This document shows positions 44,810-53,337 of a DNA stretch of 64,000 nt, in pieces; position 1 is the stretch's first letter, and each line of letters starts with the position of its first letter. Below the pieces are notes generated by a model. That model worked only from the letters and a program-made list of their open reading frames with translations, was not told where the DNA came from and ran no database searches. The translations under genes and the position numbers were made by a program. The DNA lies in assembly GCF_018137985.1 (NCBI RefSeq), contig NZ_CP073084.1, positions 558,001 to 622,000 of the forward strand, written 5' to 3'. The stretch comes from Streptococcus oriscaviae. Its GTDB lineage: Bacteria > Bacillota > Bacilli > Lactobacillales > Streptococcaceae.

Positions 44810-44928
44810 AAAATCCCTCCAAATTAAGATAGTCTGCTTATTATATCACAAATATTCTGACAATTCCATTCTTTATCCTCTCTTTTTTACTCTTCATTCG
44901 TTTTTTCCGTATAAAAATGCAAAAGACT

Positions 44929-44947
44929 GGGCCTAACCCAGTCCGTG
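44929..44947 (-). terminator. rsmI terminator
   Basis: On the minus strand GACTGGG and CCCAGTC pair across the rsmI stop codon, followed by TTTTGC and further T. Confidence 0.6.
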
Positions 44948-45796
44948 GTAACAATCATACACTTCTTGTTTTTTGAGTTGGTAGCGCTTGGCGACTTCCT
45001 TGATGGCCTGATTAGGTTTGAGCCCCTTAGCCATCTCCTTTTCTACTTCAGACTTCAAATCCACCTCATCTGCTGATGGAAGTTGTTCATCACTCGCACC
45101 CGCAACAATGAGCAGGCATTCTCCCTTTGGTGGATGGTCCGCCAAATAAGTCAAGATTTCTGAAATCAAGCCCCTCTGGTACTCCTCATAAAGCTTGGTT
45201 AGTTCCCGGACAACCACCACTTGGCGGTCGCCGTAGACAGTCAGCATGTTTTCCAATGTATCTGCTAAACGATAGGGCGATTCATAGAAGATTTGAGTTT
45301 CTGGATAGGCTTGTTTGCTCTGAAAAAATTGGCGTTGCTGCCCTGCTTTTCGTGGCAAAAAACCGTAGAAGACATGAGGCTGAGGCAAAAGTCCTGAAGC
45401 AATCAGAGCTGTAATACCGGCTGAGGCGCCGGGTAGAGCAATCACGGTAATCCCTTCTGCCAAAGCTGCTTCCACTAGGTCATGTCCAGGATCTGAGATG
45501 GACGGCAAGCCAGCATCCGACACTTGGGCGATGGACTGGCCAGACTTGAGCAAGTCGAGGAGTCCCGGGATTTTTTCATGAGCATTGTGTTCATGAAAAG
45601 ATACCTGCTTGGTAGCAATAGTAAAGTGTTTGAGTAACAGGCCTGTATTGCGCGTATCTTCTGCTGCGATTAGGTCAACCTCTTTCAGGGTTTCAACGGC
45701 CCGAAAGGTCATGTCCTGAAGATTGCCAATCGGAGTCGGCACCAGATAAAGACTACCATACCCCGTCTGTTCCTTAAAGGATTTCTGTACTTTCAT
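44933..45796 (-). CDS. rsmI: 16S rRNA (cytidine1402-2'-O)-methyltransferase
   Basis: RsmI methylates the ribose of C1402 in the decoding centre. The tetrapyrrole-methylase fold shows in VPTPIGNLQDMTFRA, IAAEDTRNTG and GLPSISDPGHDLV. I start it at the ATG at 45796, two bases after the yabA stop, giving 287 residues; the longer frame to 45835 overlaps yabA. It forms a unit with tmk, holB and yabA, the standard streptococcal order. Confidence 0.95.
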   Translation of the reverse strand: MKVQKSFKEQTGYGSLYLVPTPIGNLQDMTFRAVETLKEVDLIAAEDTRNTGLLLKHFTIATKQVSFHEHNAHEKIPGLLDLLKSGQSIAQVSDAGLPSISDPGHDLVEAALAEGITVIALPGASAGITALIASGLLPQPHVFYGFLPRKAGQQRQFFQSKQAYPETQIFYESPYRLADTLENMLTVYGDRQVVVVRELTKLYEEYQRGLISEILTYLADHPPKGECLLIVAGASDEQLPSADEVDLKSEVEKEMAKGLKPNQAIKEVAKRYQLKKQEVYDCYHGLG

Positions 45797-45798
45797 AC

Positions 45799-46116
45799 TT
45801 AATCTCGATTCAATAATTCTACGCAGAACATACATGGCTCATCATTGTCTCTGCGTTGTCCATAGGAGAAGGTGCAGATATGGAAGCCATCTTCATAGAT
45901 ATTTTCCAAGTTTTCCTTACCGAAGTTAGACGACTTAGAGTCACTCTTTTCTTCTCTCTCCAAACGTTCTCTGAGTTTGGAATTTTCCAGTCGCAGGGCT
46001 GTATTTTCATCAATCACACCCTGCAGGTGTTTTTTTATCGCATCTACCTCTGCCAAGGTCATCAGGAGATTTTGCGAAAAATCATCCAGTGCATCAAAAA
46101 TCTCTTTCTTGTCCAT
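45799..46116 (-). CDS. yabA: Replication initiation control protein YabA
   Basis: YabA binds DnaA and the DnaN clamp and restrains re-initiation. The 105-residue protein has an N-terminal leucine-zipper-like helix (residues 1-55) and a C-terminal zinc-binding part. The latter is built from HIC near residue 80 and CMFC near 97. Confidence 0.94.
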   Translation of the reverse strand: MDKKEIFDALDDFSQNLLMTLAEVDAIKKHLQGVIDENTALRLENSKLRERLEREEKSDSKSSNFGKENLENIYEDGFHICTFSYGQRRDNDEPCMFCVELLNRD

Positions 46117-46146
46117 CTCTTTCCTTTCGTTGAACCTGTCTTTTTT

Positions 46147-47043
46147 CTAGCCTCTGGCAAGATGGAGGACTAGGTATTCCAAAGCGTTTTGTAGGCTGAC
46201 ATTGGCCTGCCACATTCTGCGAACCGCCAGGATTTCTTCCATGGCCTGACAGGCATTCTTTCTCGTCAAGTCTTCAGCCACCAGCAGAGCCAAGAGGTCA
46301 AACACGCGTGCCTGCTCTGCTTTTTCTCCTGCCAAAGCCGTAAGCTGCCCCACTTGCAGATAAGCAGCATCTGGCTTATCCAAGAGCTGTTCGACAAACT
46401 TGCGGCTGGTCGTCATCAAATCCAGAAAGGACTTGTTCTGGACTAAGTTTCTAGCCTCATCCATACTCGACACTAGCTGGGCCAGAAGTCTGGCTTGCGT
46501 CCGCAAGAGTCCTTCTTCCTCCAACATTCGCTCAAGGGCTGGCTGGTTTTTAGGGAAGTTGATAATTTGAGTCCGGCTCTTGATGGTCGCAAGAACGGCT
46601 TCCTCTTGGTTGGTTAAGAGGAAAAGCCTGATGTCACTCTGAGGTTCTTCCATCACCTTGAGCAGTGAATTGGCTGCATTGGGGTGCATTTTTTCAGCAT
46701 CACGAATAATAAAGACCTGCTGGCTAGACTCAAAGCCAGACTGGGAAAAATTCTTGACCAGCTCGCGGATGGTATCGGTTTTAATCACATTACCTTGGGG
46801 TGCCAGTACCGTCACATCGGAAAATTCATTGTTGGCAATCAAGCGGCAGTTTCTGCAAGTGCCACAAGGTAAGACCCCATTTGTTTCCTGACAGAATAAG
46901 GCCTGGCTAAGAAAAATAGCCATGTCATAACTGGCAAAATTCCCAGAAAACAGGTAGGCATGCCCAAGTTTCCCCTGCTGGAGAGCCGTTTCAAAACCTG
47001 CAAAAATTTTCGGCTGCAAAGCCTGTAATTGTTCTTGTTTCAT
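46147..47043 (-). CDS. holB: DNA polymerase III delta-prime subunit
   Basis: This is a clamp-loader subunit of the AAA+ fold. The zinc-binding cluster CQETNGVLPCGTCRNC is near residue 48 and the SRC-like motif SRTQ is near 150. The P-loop is degenerate, as is normal for delta prime. I use the ATG at 47043, one base after the tmk stop (298 residues), as the longer frame runs into tmk. It is encoded with tmk and yabA. Confidence 0.94.
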   Translation of the reverse strand: MKQEQLQALQPKIFAGFETALQQGKLGHAYLFSGNFASYDMAIFLSQALFCQETNGVLPCGTCRNCRLIANNEFSDVTVLAPQGNVIKTDTIRELVKNFSQSGFESSQQVFIIRDAEKMHPNAANSLLKVMEEPQSDIRLFLLTNQEEAVLATIKSRTQIINFPKNQPALERMLEEEGLLRTQARLLAQLVSSMDEARNLVQNKSFLDLMTTSRKFVEQLLDKPDAAYLQVGQLTALAGEKAEQARVFDLLALLVAEDLTRKNACQAMEEILAVRRMWQANVSLQNALEYLVLHLARG

Positions 47044-47044
47044 A

Positions 47045-47677
47045 TTAGCTAAACAAACGTTCCTTGATAACAGCCAGCGCATCAGCTACAACTGCTTCTA
47101 TTGGCTGGCTAGCATCAATCTTAACCAGCCGCTCTGGTTCCTGCTCCAAAATAGTCAGATAACCCTGACGAACCCGTCTGTGCATATCCGCTTTTTCCAT
47201 GTCCAGGCGATCCACATCCCGATCAGCATTGCGAGCAATCCGAGCTAGACCTTCTTCAGCATCAATATCAAAATAGAGGGTCAAGTCTGGCTTGAGGCCA
47301 TCAGTAGCGTATTGGTTAAGCCAGTTAATATCTTCCACCGAAAGACCGCGACCAAAGCCTTGATAAGCCACAGAAGAGTCGATAAATCGATCCACCAACA
47401 GGATACTGCCAGCCTCAAGCGGAGGCAAAATCCGCTCCTTCAAGTGCTGGCGTCGAGCAGCGATAAAGAGCAAAAGTTCTGTCTTGTCATCCATAGCAGT
47501 GTGTTCAGGATTGAGGATGACATTGCGTATTTCCTCCGCAATCGCCACACCACCCGGCTCTCTGGTTGTAATCACTTCTCGACCATAGGCTTGCAAATGG
47601 GGTAAGAGTTGCTGCAAAACGGTTGTCTTTCCTGCTCCGTCTGGTCCTTCAAGTGAAATAAATAATCCCTTTGTCAT
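47045..47677 (-). CDS. tmk: Thymidylate kinase
   Basis: Tmk phosphorylates dTMP to dTDP. The P-loop is [10 protein letters not shown] at residues 9-18, the TREPGG motif is near 37, the DRF motif is in [10 protein letters not shown] near 95, and a lid region follows. The 210-residue length is normal. It is the first gene of the tmk-holB-yabA-rsmI unit. Confidence 0.97.
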   Translation of the reverse strand: MTKGLFISLEGPDGAGKTTVLQQLLPHLQAYGREVITTREPGGVAIAEEIRNVILNPEHTAMDDKTELLLFIAARRQHLKERILPPLEAGSILLVDRFIDSSVAYQGFGRGLSVEDINWLNQYATDGLKPDLTLYFDIDAEEGLARIARNADRDVDRLDMEKADMHRRVRQGYLTILEQEPERLVKIDASQPIEAVVADALAVIKERLFS

Positions 47678-47806
47678 AGTATCCTCGTTTGTTTGTAGTT
47701 CATTCTATTTTATCAAAAAAGAGAGGAAAAAGCACCTCAAAGTTCATCTTGTGTAATAGCCGACATTTTGTTAGAATGAAATCGTGAGTTAAAAAGGGAG
47801 ATTGGT

Positions 47807-48670
47807 ATGTTACGCTTTAAAAATTTATTCTTTATCATCTTAGGTGCTGGGATTTTTTCTTTTGGTCTGAACTATCTCATCATGCCCAACCATCTTTACG
47901 AAGGCGGAGCAACTGGGATTACACTGATCATCTACTATCTCTTCAAGATTCAGCCCTGGATTATGAATATTGTAATCAATATTCCACTCTTTCTATTAGG
48001 CTGGAGAATCCTTGGCAGAAAGATGCTCTATTACAGCCTATTAGGAACCTTCAGTGTGACCATTTGGCTAGCCATCTTTGAACACCTTCCCTTTGCCATC
48101 AACCTTCAAGACGATTTGATTTTGGTCAGTGTTCTGGGAGGAATCCTTATGGGGCTTGGCCTAGGCATTATTTTCAAGGCTGGAGGAACGACGGGTGGAA
48201 GTGATATTATTGCTCGTATCGGCCACAAATACACTTCCTTCTCTATTGGACGCATCATCCTTTCTGTTGACATCTTGGTACTGGCTTTGACGGTCATTGT
48301 TTCCAAGGATTTGCGCAGTGTCCTCTATACCTTGATTATGGTAGCCATTGCCTCTCGTGTGATTGACTTTATTAGCGAAGGGGGCTACGGTAGCAAGGGA
48401 ATTATGATTGTATCGCAAAAATCCCAAGAGCTAGCCCAAGCGATTGACTCTGAAATCGAACACGGTGTCACCTTCATCAAGGCGCAGGGGTTTTACAGCA
48501 AAACCGACATCAATATGATTTATTCGGTTATCTATAAGAGCCAGTTACAAGAAATGAAAGATTTGATTCATCGAATTGACCCTCACGCCTTCATCACCAT
48601 CACAGATGCCCACGAGGTGCTAGGGGAAGGTTTTACCTTGGATAGAAACAAACAACCGCTTAAAAAATAA
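47807..48670 (+). CDS. YitT-family membrane protein (DUF161/DUF2179)
   Basis: The 287-residue protein has five to six membrane segments, with GAGIFSFGLNYLIMPNHLYE at the start and AGGTTGGSDIIAR near 125. A C-terminal cytoplasmic DUF2179 domain (about residues 205-287, THGVTF-like and FITITDAHEVLG) follows. The function is unknown; the group may be transporters. It is monocistronic and is followed by the structured repeat at 48681. Confidence 0.88.
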   Translation: MLRFKNLFFIILGAGIFSFGLNYLIMPNHLYEGGATGITLIIYYLFKIQPWIMNIVINIPLFLLGWRILGRKMLYYSLLGTFSVTIWLAIFEHLPFAINLQDDLILVSVLGGILMGLGLGIIFKAGGTTGGSDIIARIGHKYTSFSIGRIILSVDILVLALTVIVSKDLRSVLYTLIMVAIASRVIDFISEGGYGSKGIMIVSQKSQELAQAIDSEIEHGVTFIKAQGFYSKTDINMIYSVIYKSQLQEMKDLIHRIDPHAFITITDAHEVLGEGFTLDRNKQPLKK

Positions 48671-48680
48671 AAAGCAATAA

Positions 48681-48855
48681 GGGAGTGGGAAAGAACTCGA
48701 CCAGACAAAAAAGAGTTCGTCTTCCCACCCCCGCACAGTTGATTAGGTCAGATTTGGAGTGTAAAACACGAACAAATCTGCCAATCAACCACTGCGCTGA
48801 GATGTTGACACGAACTCTGAGAAGTGGCGCTGGGCTTTTTGCCCAGCCTCTTTTC
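48681..48855 (+). repeat. Structured intergenic repeat ending in a terminator
   Basis: GTGGGAA and GAACTC (48685-48698) pair with GAGTTC and TTCCCAC (48713-48728). GTTGATT, GG and AGATTTG (48738-48756) pair with CAAATCT, CC and AATCAAC (48772-48789). The terminator GCTGGGC/GCCCAGC with a TTTTT loop closes it at 48829-48847. It encodes no protein. It looks like a dispersed S. suis intergenic element of the BOX/RUP sort. I recall similar sequences between S. suis genes but cannot confirm the copy number here. Confidence 0.6.
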
Positions 48856-48859
48856 ATCT

Positions 48860-49516
48860 CTAAATTTTCTTAGCTACTGTTGGGGTGATGCTTTCAACAT
48901 GGATACCTGCTTCTTTGAAAATCGTCTGAAGCTGGTCACAGTCCACCTTGCCTTCAATTTGAACTTCGATGGCTACATTGCCCGCCTTAGTAGCAATCTG
49001 GACAGTGCTGATAATGTTGTGTCCTTGCTCGGCAATCAGCTTGATAATTTTCTCCAGCTCACCAGCCTTATTCTCAGCCAAAAAGCGAGCCCGGACTCCT
49101 TCTTCACCATAGCCTGATACATGAAGAAAGGCCGCAAAGACATCACGATCTGTGATAACACCGTAGAGTTGTTCATTATCCACAACCGGCAGAATGCCTA
49201 CCTTATGTTTAAACATCAGATACACAGCATCTTCCAGACTAGCAAAGCGGGAAACGGTGATAACATCGCGAATCATGACATCCTTAACCTTGGTCTTGTT
49301 GAGTAGGTAGTTCATCTCATAGATGGACAGACTGGTCGCTTTGGATGGACTTGCTTCAGCGATGGTACCTTCCGTAACCAGTCCAACCAACTTATCATTT
49401 TCGATAACTGGCAAGCGGTGAATATCCTGCTCCCGCATCAAATCAGCTGCATGAGCAATCGTCGTTTCCGGCGAAATATAAATTACTTTTCGAGTCATAA
49501 AATCATTAACAGACAT
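48860..49516 (-). CDS. CBS-pair protein with C-terminal ACT-like domain (AcuB-like)
   Basis: Two CBS motifs occupy residues about 8-60 (MTRKVIYISPETTIAHAADL) and 78-135 (DVMIRDVITVSRFASLEDAV). An ACT-like part follows (about 140-215, AGNVAIEVQIEG). CBS pairs bind adenosine nucleotides and regulate enzymes or transport. It lies downstream of the liv operon on the same strand but behind its own promoter and an array of hairpins, so it is separately expressed. Confidence 0.9.
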   Translation of the reverse strand: MSVNDFMTRKVIYISPETTIAHAADLMREQDIHRLPVIENDKLVGLVTEGTIAEASPSKATSLSIYEMNYLLNKTKVKDVMIRDVITVSRFASLEDAVYLMFKHKVGILPVVDNEQLYGVITDRDVFAAFLHVSGYGEEGVRARFLAENKAGELEKIIKLIAEQGHNIISTVQIATKAGNVAIEVQIEGKVDCDQLQTIFKEAGIHVESITPTVAKKI

Positions 49517-49641
49517 GTAAATACCTCCCTCGTTTTATACTTCATTATACCACAAATTAGAAAACGATTACATATTTTGTTGAAAAAATATGAAAATCCC
49601 TAAATTAAAAAATTATCCAAAATGGACCTTTTCTTTGATCT

Positions 49642-49820
49642 GAACCGCTTGCCAGCGGTTCTCATTTCCAACCCAAAATCAAAATAAAAGAAAAGACCGT
49701 CTGCCGACGGTCCCTATCTTCAAGCTAAAATGAGGCGTCAGCCTCGGGGGAAAAATACCAGTCATTTTTGGCTGGTATTTCCTATCTCCCGATTAAAACA
49801 GCCTATCCGTAGGCTGTTTT
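49642..49820. repeat. Array of five hairpins downstream of livF
   Basis: Stems: GAACCGCT/AGCGGTTC (49642-49661), GACCGTC/GACGGTC (49695-49712), GAGGC/GCCTC (49732-49745), an 11-bp stem from AAATACCAGTC (49753-49780) and AAAACAGCCTA/TAGGCTGTTTT (49795-49820). The first two share the loop TGCC. The last overlaps the livF stop codon and can end the liv transcript. The others are unexplained; no gene lies in this 300-base stretch. Confidence 0.65.
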
Positions 49821-50529
49821 AACCACCCAGATATGCTTTTTTGACTTCTTCTGAAGCGAGGAGTTCTTGTCCGGTTCCTGTCAGAACGATTTTCCCTGTT
49901 TCAAGGACGTAGCCACGGTCTGCGATAGAAAGGGCCTTGTTAGCGTTCTGTTCAATCAAGAGAACCGTCGTTCCCTGCTTTTGAATATCCTGAATAATAT
50001 CAAAGATTTCTTGGATAAAGATTGGCGCCAAGCCCATGGATGGCTCGTCCAAGAGCAGGAGTTTGGGCTGGCTCATAAGGGCCCGGCCCATGGCCAACAT
50101 CTGCTGTTCACCACCGGAAAGAGTTGCCGCATCTTGGTTTTTCCGCTCTTCTAAGCGAGGAAAACGGGAAAAAACTTTTTTAAGATTGGCCTGATTTTCC
50201 TCACGGTTGTTGCGGAGAAAGGCTCCCATCTCCAAGTTTTCCATAACCGTCAGACTAGGGAAAACATGACGCCCTTCAGGTACCTGTGACAAGCCGTCTG
50301 CAACGATTTTTCGAGCTGGCACCTTTTGAATTTCATTTCCGAGGAAGGAAATTGTGCCAGATGACGGACGGACTAAACCAGAAATGGTACGAAGAATGGA
50401 GGTTTTACCAGCACCATTGGCACCGATTAGAGTTACAACCTCCCCCTGATTGACTTCAAAGGATACATTTTTCACAGCTTCGATGACACCGTAATGTACC
50501 GATAGATTTTCAACTTTCAACATAGACAT
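49819..50529 (-). CDS. livF: Branched-chain amino acid ABC transporter, ATP-binding protein LivF
   Basis: One of two ATPases of the importer. Walker A GANGAGKTS is near residue 37, signature LSGGEQQ near 138 and Walker B LLLLDEPSMGLAP near 155. The length of 236 is typical of LivF. Its start overlaps the livG stop (TAATG); a second ATG two codons on is also possible. It is the last gene of livJHMGF. Confidence 0.95.
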   Translation of the reverse strand: MSMLKVENLSVHYGVIEAVKNVSFEVNQGEVVTLIGANGAGKTSILRTISGLVRPSSGTISFLGNEIQKVPARKIVADGLSQVPEGRHVFPSLTVMENLEMGAFLRNNREENQANLKKVFSRFPRLEERKNQDAATLSGGEQQMLAMGRALMSQPKLLLLDEPSMGLAPIFIQEIFDIIQDIQKQGTTVLLIEQNANKALSIADRGYVLETGKIVLTGTGQELLASEEVKKAYLGG

Positions 50530-51293
50530 TAGGCCTCACCTCCCAAATAGGCTTCAATAACGCGTTTGTTGTTACGGATTTCCTCAGGCTTGCCATGGGC
50601 AATCAAGCGGCCGTATTCCAAAACGTAGATGCGCTCGGTGACTTCCATTACTAGGCTCATGTCATGCTCAATAAGCATGATGGTAATCTTAAATTCATCT
50701 TTGATTTTCCGGATGAGTTGGGTCAATTCTGCCGTTTCTTGCGGATTCATTCCCGCAGCAGGTTCATCAAGGAAAAGGATTTTTGGCTCTGTTGCTAAGG
50801 CGCGAACGATTTCCAAACGACGTTGTTGACCGTAGGGCAGATTTTTAGCCAAGGTATCCGCATCCTTATCCAAGTCAAAGATTTTCAAGAGGCTGATAGC
50901 CTTGTTCTTCAACTCTTCTTCGTTTTTGTAGAAGGCTGGTAGGCGGAAGAAGCTGGCAAAGATATGCGATTTGCCGTGATTTCCAAGTCCAATCAATACA
51001 TTTTCCAGCACCGTCATATTCTTAAACAAGCGAATGTTCTGGAAGGTACGGGCCAAGCCCAAGGAAGCAATCTTAGAAGGAGATTTTCCATTCAAGGTCA
51101 CCCCAGCCAGAACGACGTTGCCTTCACTTGGTTCATAGACACCTGTCAACAGGTTGAAGAGCGTTGTCTTACCTGCTCCATTGGGGCCAATAAGACCAAC
51201 CAATTCCCCTTCGTTCAGTTCCATGGTAACATCACCAACGGCTGTTAAACCACCGAAATTTTTCGTTAATTTTTCTACTTCAAGTAATGCCAT
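50529..51293 (-). CDS. livG: Branched-chain amino acid ABC transporter, ATP-binding protein LivG
   Basis: Walker A is GPNGAGKTT near residue 37. LivG is longer than LivF and shows the typical insert (FASFFRLPAFYKNEEELK near 110), the signature-type NLPYGQQRRLEI near 148, and Walker B ILFLDEPAAGMNP. It overlaps livM by one base and livF by three. It acts as a heterodimer with LivF. Confidence 0.95.
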   Translation of the reverse strand: MALLEVEKLTKNFGGLTAVGDVTMELNEGELVGLIGPNGAGKTTLFNLLTGVYEPSEGNVVLAGVTLNGKSPSKIASLGLARTFQNIRLFKNMTVLENVLIGLGNHGKSHIFASFFRLPAFYKNEEELKNKAISLLKIFDLDKDADTLAKNLPYGQQRRLEIVRALATEPKILFLDEPAAGMNPQETAELTQLIRKIKDEFKITIMLIEHDMSLVMEVTERIYVLEYGRLIAHGKPEEIRNNKRVIEAYLGGEA

Positions 51294-52243
51294 TAGTTGG
51301 TTTCCTCCTTCTTCTTAAAGAGTCCTGAAAAGGCCAATTCCTTGGTTCCCAAGAGACCACCTGGACGGAAAATCATCAAGAGGATGAGGGCCAACGAGTA
51401 GATAATCATGCTGATGTCAGCATAGCTCTTGAGGAAGACATTGAGAATTCCCAAAACAATAGCTGCGACAAAGGTACCTGTGATAGCCCCCAAACCTCCC
51501 AATACGATGATAATCAAGATATTTACAGAGGTCATGAATGAGAAGTCTTTCGGTACGATTGTTCCAACATAGCCTGCATGCAGACCGCCTGCAATCGCCG
51601 CTGTCATAGCACCAAAGACAAAGGCAGAAACCTTAACCACTGTTGGATTGACCCCAACTGATTCGGCTGCAATTTCATCTTCTCGCACAGAAATAGTCGA
51701 CCGCCCCATCGGACTGCGCAGGAAATTGACTGTAAAGATTGTGGTAATAGCAACAAAAACGTAAACCATCTGCCAGTTGGTAAAGAGAGGGATAGACATG
51801 ATTCCTGCTGCGCCATTTGTCAGACTGCCACCATTGATAATCAGGATACGAATGATTTCAGCAACACCCAATGTCGCAATAGCTAGATAGTCTCCCTTCA
51901 AACGAAGTGTTGGAATACCAACCAAGAGGGCAACCGCACCAGCCAGAACCATTCCAACAAGGAGGGCGAGCGCAAAGCCGCCGTAGTTTGGCATCATCTT
52001 ACCGATAATACCGACCGAATAAGCTCCAATTGCCATGAAACCAGCGTGCCCCAAGGAGAATTGACCAGAGAAACCAACAATCAGGTTCAAGCCAACTGCC
52101 AGAATAATGTTGATACCGATTTGCTGAACAATTTGAACATAGTAGAAGTTCAGCACTCCCATGGCAACCAAGCCTTGAATCAAGGCAAAACCAAGGACCA
52201 AAATGCCCAACCAAATCAGATTAACTTTTAAATTTTGCTTCAT
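51293..52243 (-). CDS. livM: Branched-chain amino acid ABC transporter permease LivM
   Basis: The 316-residue protein has eight to ten membrane segments. It carries the LivM block FSGQFSLGHAGFMAIGAY near residue 60 and the EAA-like loop with GLHAGYVGTIVPKDFSF near 222. It forms the membrane channel with LivH. It starts after livH with two bases between them. Confidence 0.95.
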   Translation of the reverse strand: MKQNLKVNLIWLGILVLGFALIQGLVAMGVLNFYYVQIVQQIGINIILAVGLNLIVGFSGQFSLGHAGFMAIGAYSVGIIGKMMPNYGGFALALLVGMVLAGAVALLVGIPTLRLKGDYLAIATLGVAEIIRILIINGGSLTNGAAGIMSIPLFTNWQMVYVFVAITTIFTVNFLRSPMGRSTISVREDEIAAESVGVNPTVVKVSAFVFGAMTAAIAGGLHAGYVGTIVPKDFSFMTSVNILIIIVLGGLGAITGTFVAAIVLGILNVFLKSYADISMIIYSLALILLMIFRPGGLLGTKELAFSGLFKKKEETN

Positions 52244-52245
52244 GA

Positions 52246-53133
52246 TTACACCTTCTCTTTCACATTTTTACCGAGAATACCACTTGGTCTCACCAAGAGA
52301 ATGATAATCAAAACGATATAGACAATCGCATCACGGAAGGTATCCAGTCCAATCACATAAGTGAAGGTCTCGATAATACCGATAACGATACCTCCAAGTG
52401 CTGCACCTGGGATAATACCGATACCACCCAATACTGCCGCAACGAATGCCTTAAGACCTGGCGTCATCCCCATCAAAGGTTCAATCTGGTTGTAGTAAAG
52501 ACCAAGAAGAACTCCAGCTGCGCCTGCAAGGGCAGAACCTAGGGCAAAGGTAAAGCTGATTGTCCGGTTGACATTGATTCCCATCAGTTGAGCTGCATCG
52601 CTGTCGACCGACACGGCACGCATAGCTTTCCCCATCTTGGTTTTTTTCACAATCAGTTGCAAGGCAACCATGAGGAAAAGAGAAACGCCCAGAATGATCA
52701 ACTGGATATTGGTCACAGAAACAGGCCCTAACTGGAAGGTCACTGCTTCAATCGCCTGAGGAAAGGCCCGAACATCGGCTGTAAAGAATTTAATCATGGT
52801 GTATTCTAAGAAGAAAGATACACCGATAGCTGTAATCAAAGCCGCAATACGGGTTGAGTTTCGCAAGGGCCGATAGGCTAAAAATTCGATAACCACACCT
52901 AAAATAGCCGTTCCAATCATGGACAAAATCAAGGCCACAAAGAAGCGCAGACTACCATCAGCAATGAAGGTCAGTTGGTTAAGAAGATAATACCCCATAA
53001 AGGCACCCATCATGTAGATGTCTCCGTGGGCAAAGTTAATGAGTTTGATAATTCCGTAGACCATGGTGTAGCCCAGAGCTAAAAGGGCATATACAGAACC
53101 AAGTATCAAACCATTGACGAGTTGTTGAAGCAT
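52246..53133 (-). CDS. livH: Branched-chain amino acid ABC transporter permease LivH
   Basis: The 295-residue polytopic protein opens with LVNGLILGSVYALLALGYTM and then INFAHGDIYMMGAFMGYY, hallmark LivH blocks. GGIGIIPGAALGGIVIGIIE is near 238. It follows livJ after a 204-base gap that holds the livJ terminator and a 7-bp hairpin. Some read-through or a separate promoter must supply livHMGF. Confidence 0.95.
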   Translation of the reverse strand: MLQQLVNGLILGSVYALLALGYTMVYGIIKLINFAHGDIYMMGAFMGYYLLNQLTFIADGSLRFFVALILSMIGTAILGVVIEFLAYRPLRNSTRIAALITAIGVSFFLEYTMIKFFTADVRAFPQAIEAVTFQLGPVSVTNIQLIILGVSLFLMVALQLIVKKTKMGKAMRAVSVDSDAAQLMGINVNRTISFTFALGSALAGAAGVLLGLYYNQIEPLMGMTPGLKAFVAAVLGGIGIIPGAALGGIVIGIIETFTYVIGLDTFRDAIVYIVLIIILLVRPSGILGKNVKEKV

Positions 53134-53163
53134 AGGTTCACCAAACTTTCTAAGTAAATAGGA

Positions 53164-53178
53164 CTGTGACAGTCACAG
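53164..53178 (-). promoter_or_regulatory. Small palindrome in the livH leader
   Basis: CTGTGAC and GTCACAG are separated by one base. It lies 31 bases before the livH start, with no T-run, so it may be an operator or a 5' mRNA hairpin. Confidence 0.4.
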
Positions 53179-53312
53179 AAAACAGCTCAGCTAAGAACTA
53201 GCTTGTGTTGTTTATTTGGACTATGCACGCAGATTCTATTGTAGCGGATTTTCTGAAAACGAGCAAGATTCTTTCCCTGCTCTTTTATCCGCCTTTTCAG
53301 GGCTAACAAGGG

Positions 53313-53335
53313 AAAAAGAGGGAAGCCCCTCTTTT
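53313..53335 (-). terminator. livJ terminator
   Basis: On the minus strand AAAGAGGG and CCCTCTTT pair around GCTT, followed by T. The same stem sequence recurs downstream of gtfA near 60101. Confidence 0.75.
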
Positions 53336-53337
53336 GC

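Noticed and set aside
48829..48847. Terminator at 48829 as a separate element serving the CBS gene.
   Set aside because: It is the 3' end of the structured repeat and faces the YitT transcript; it was kept within that feature.
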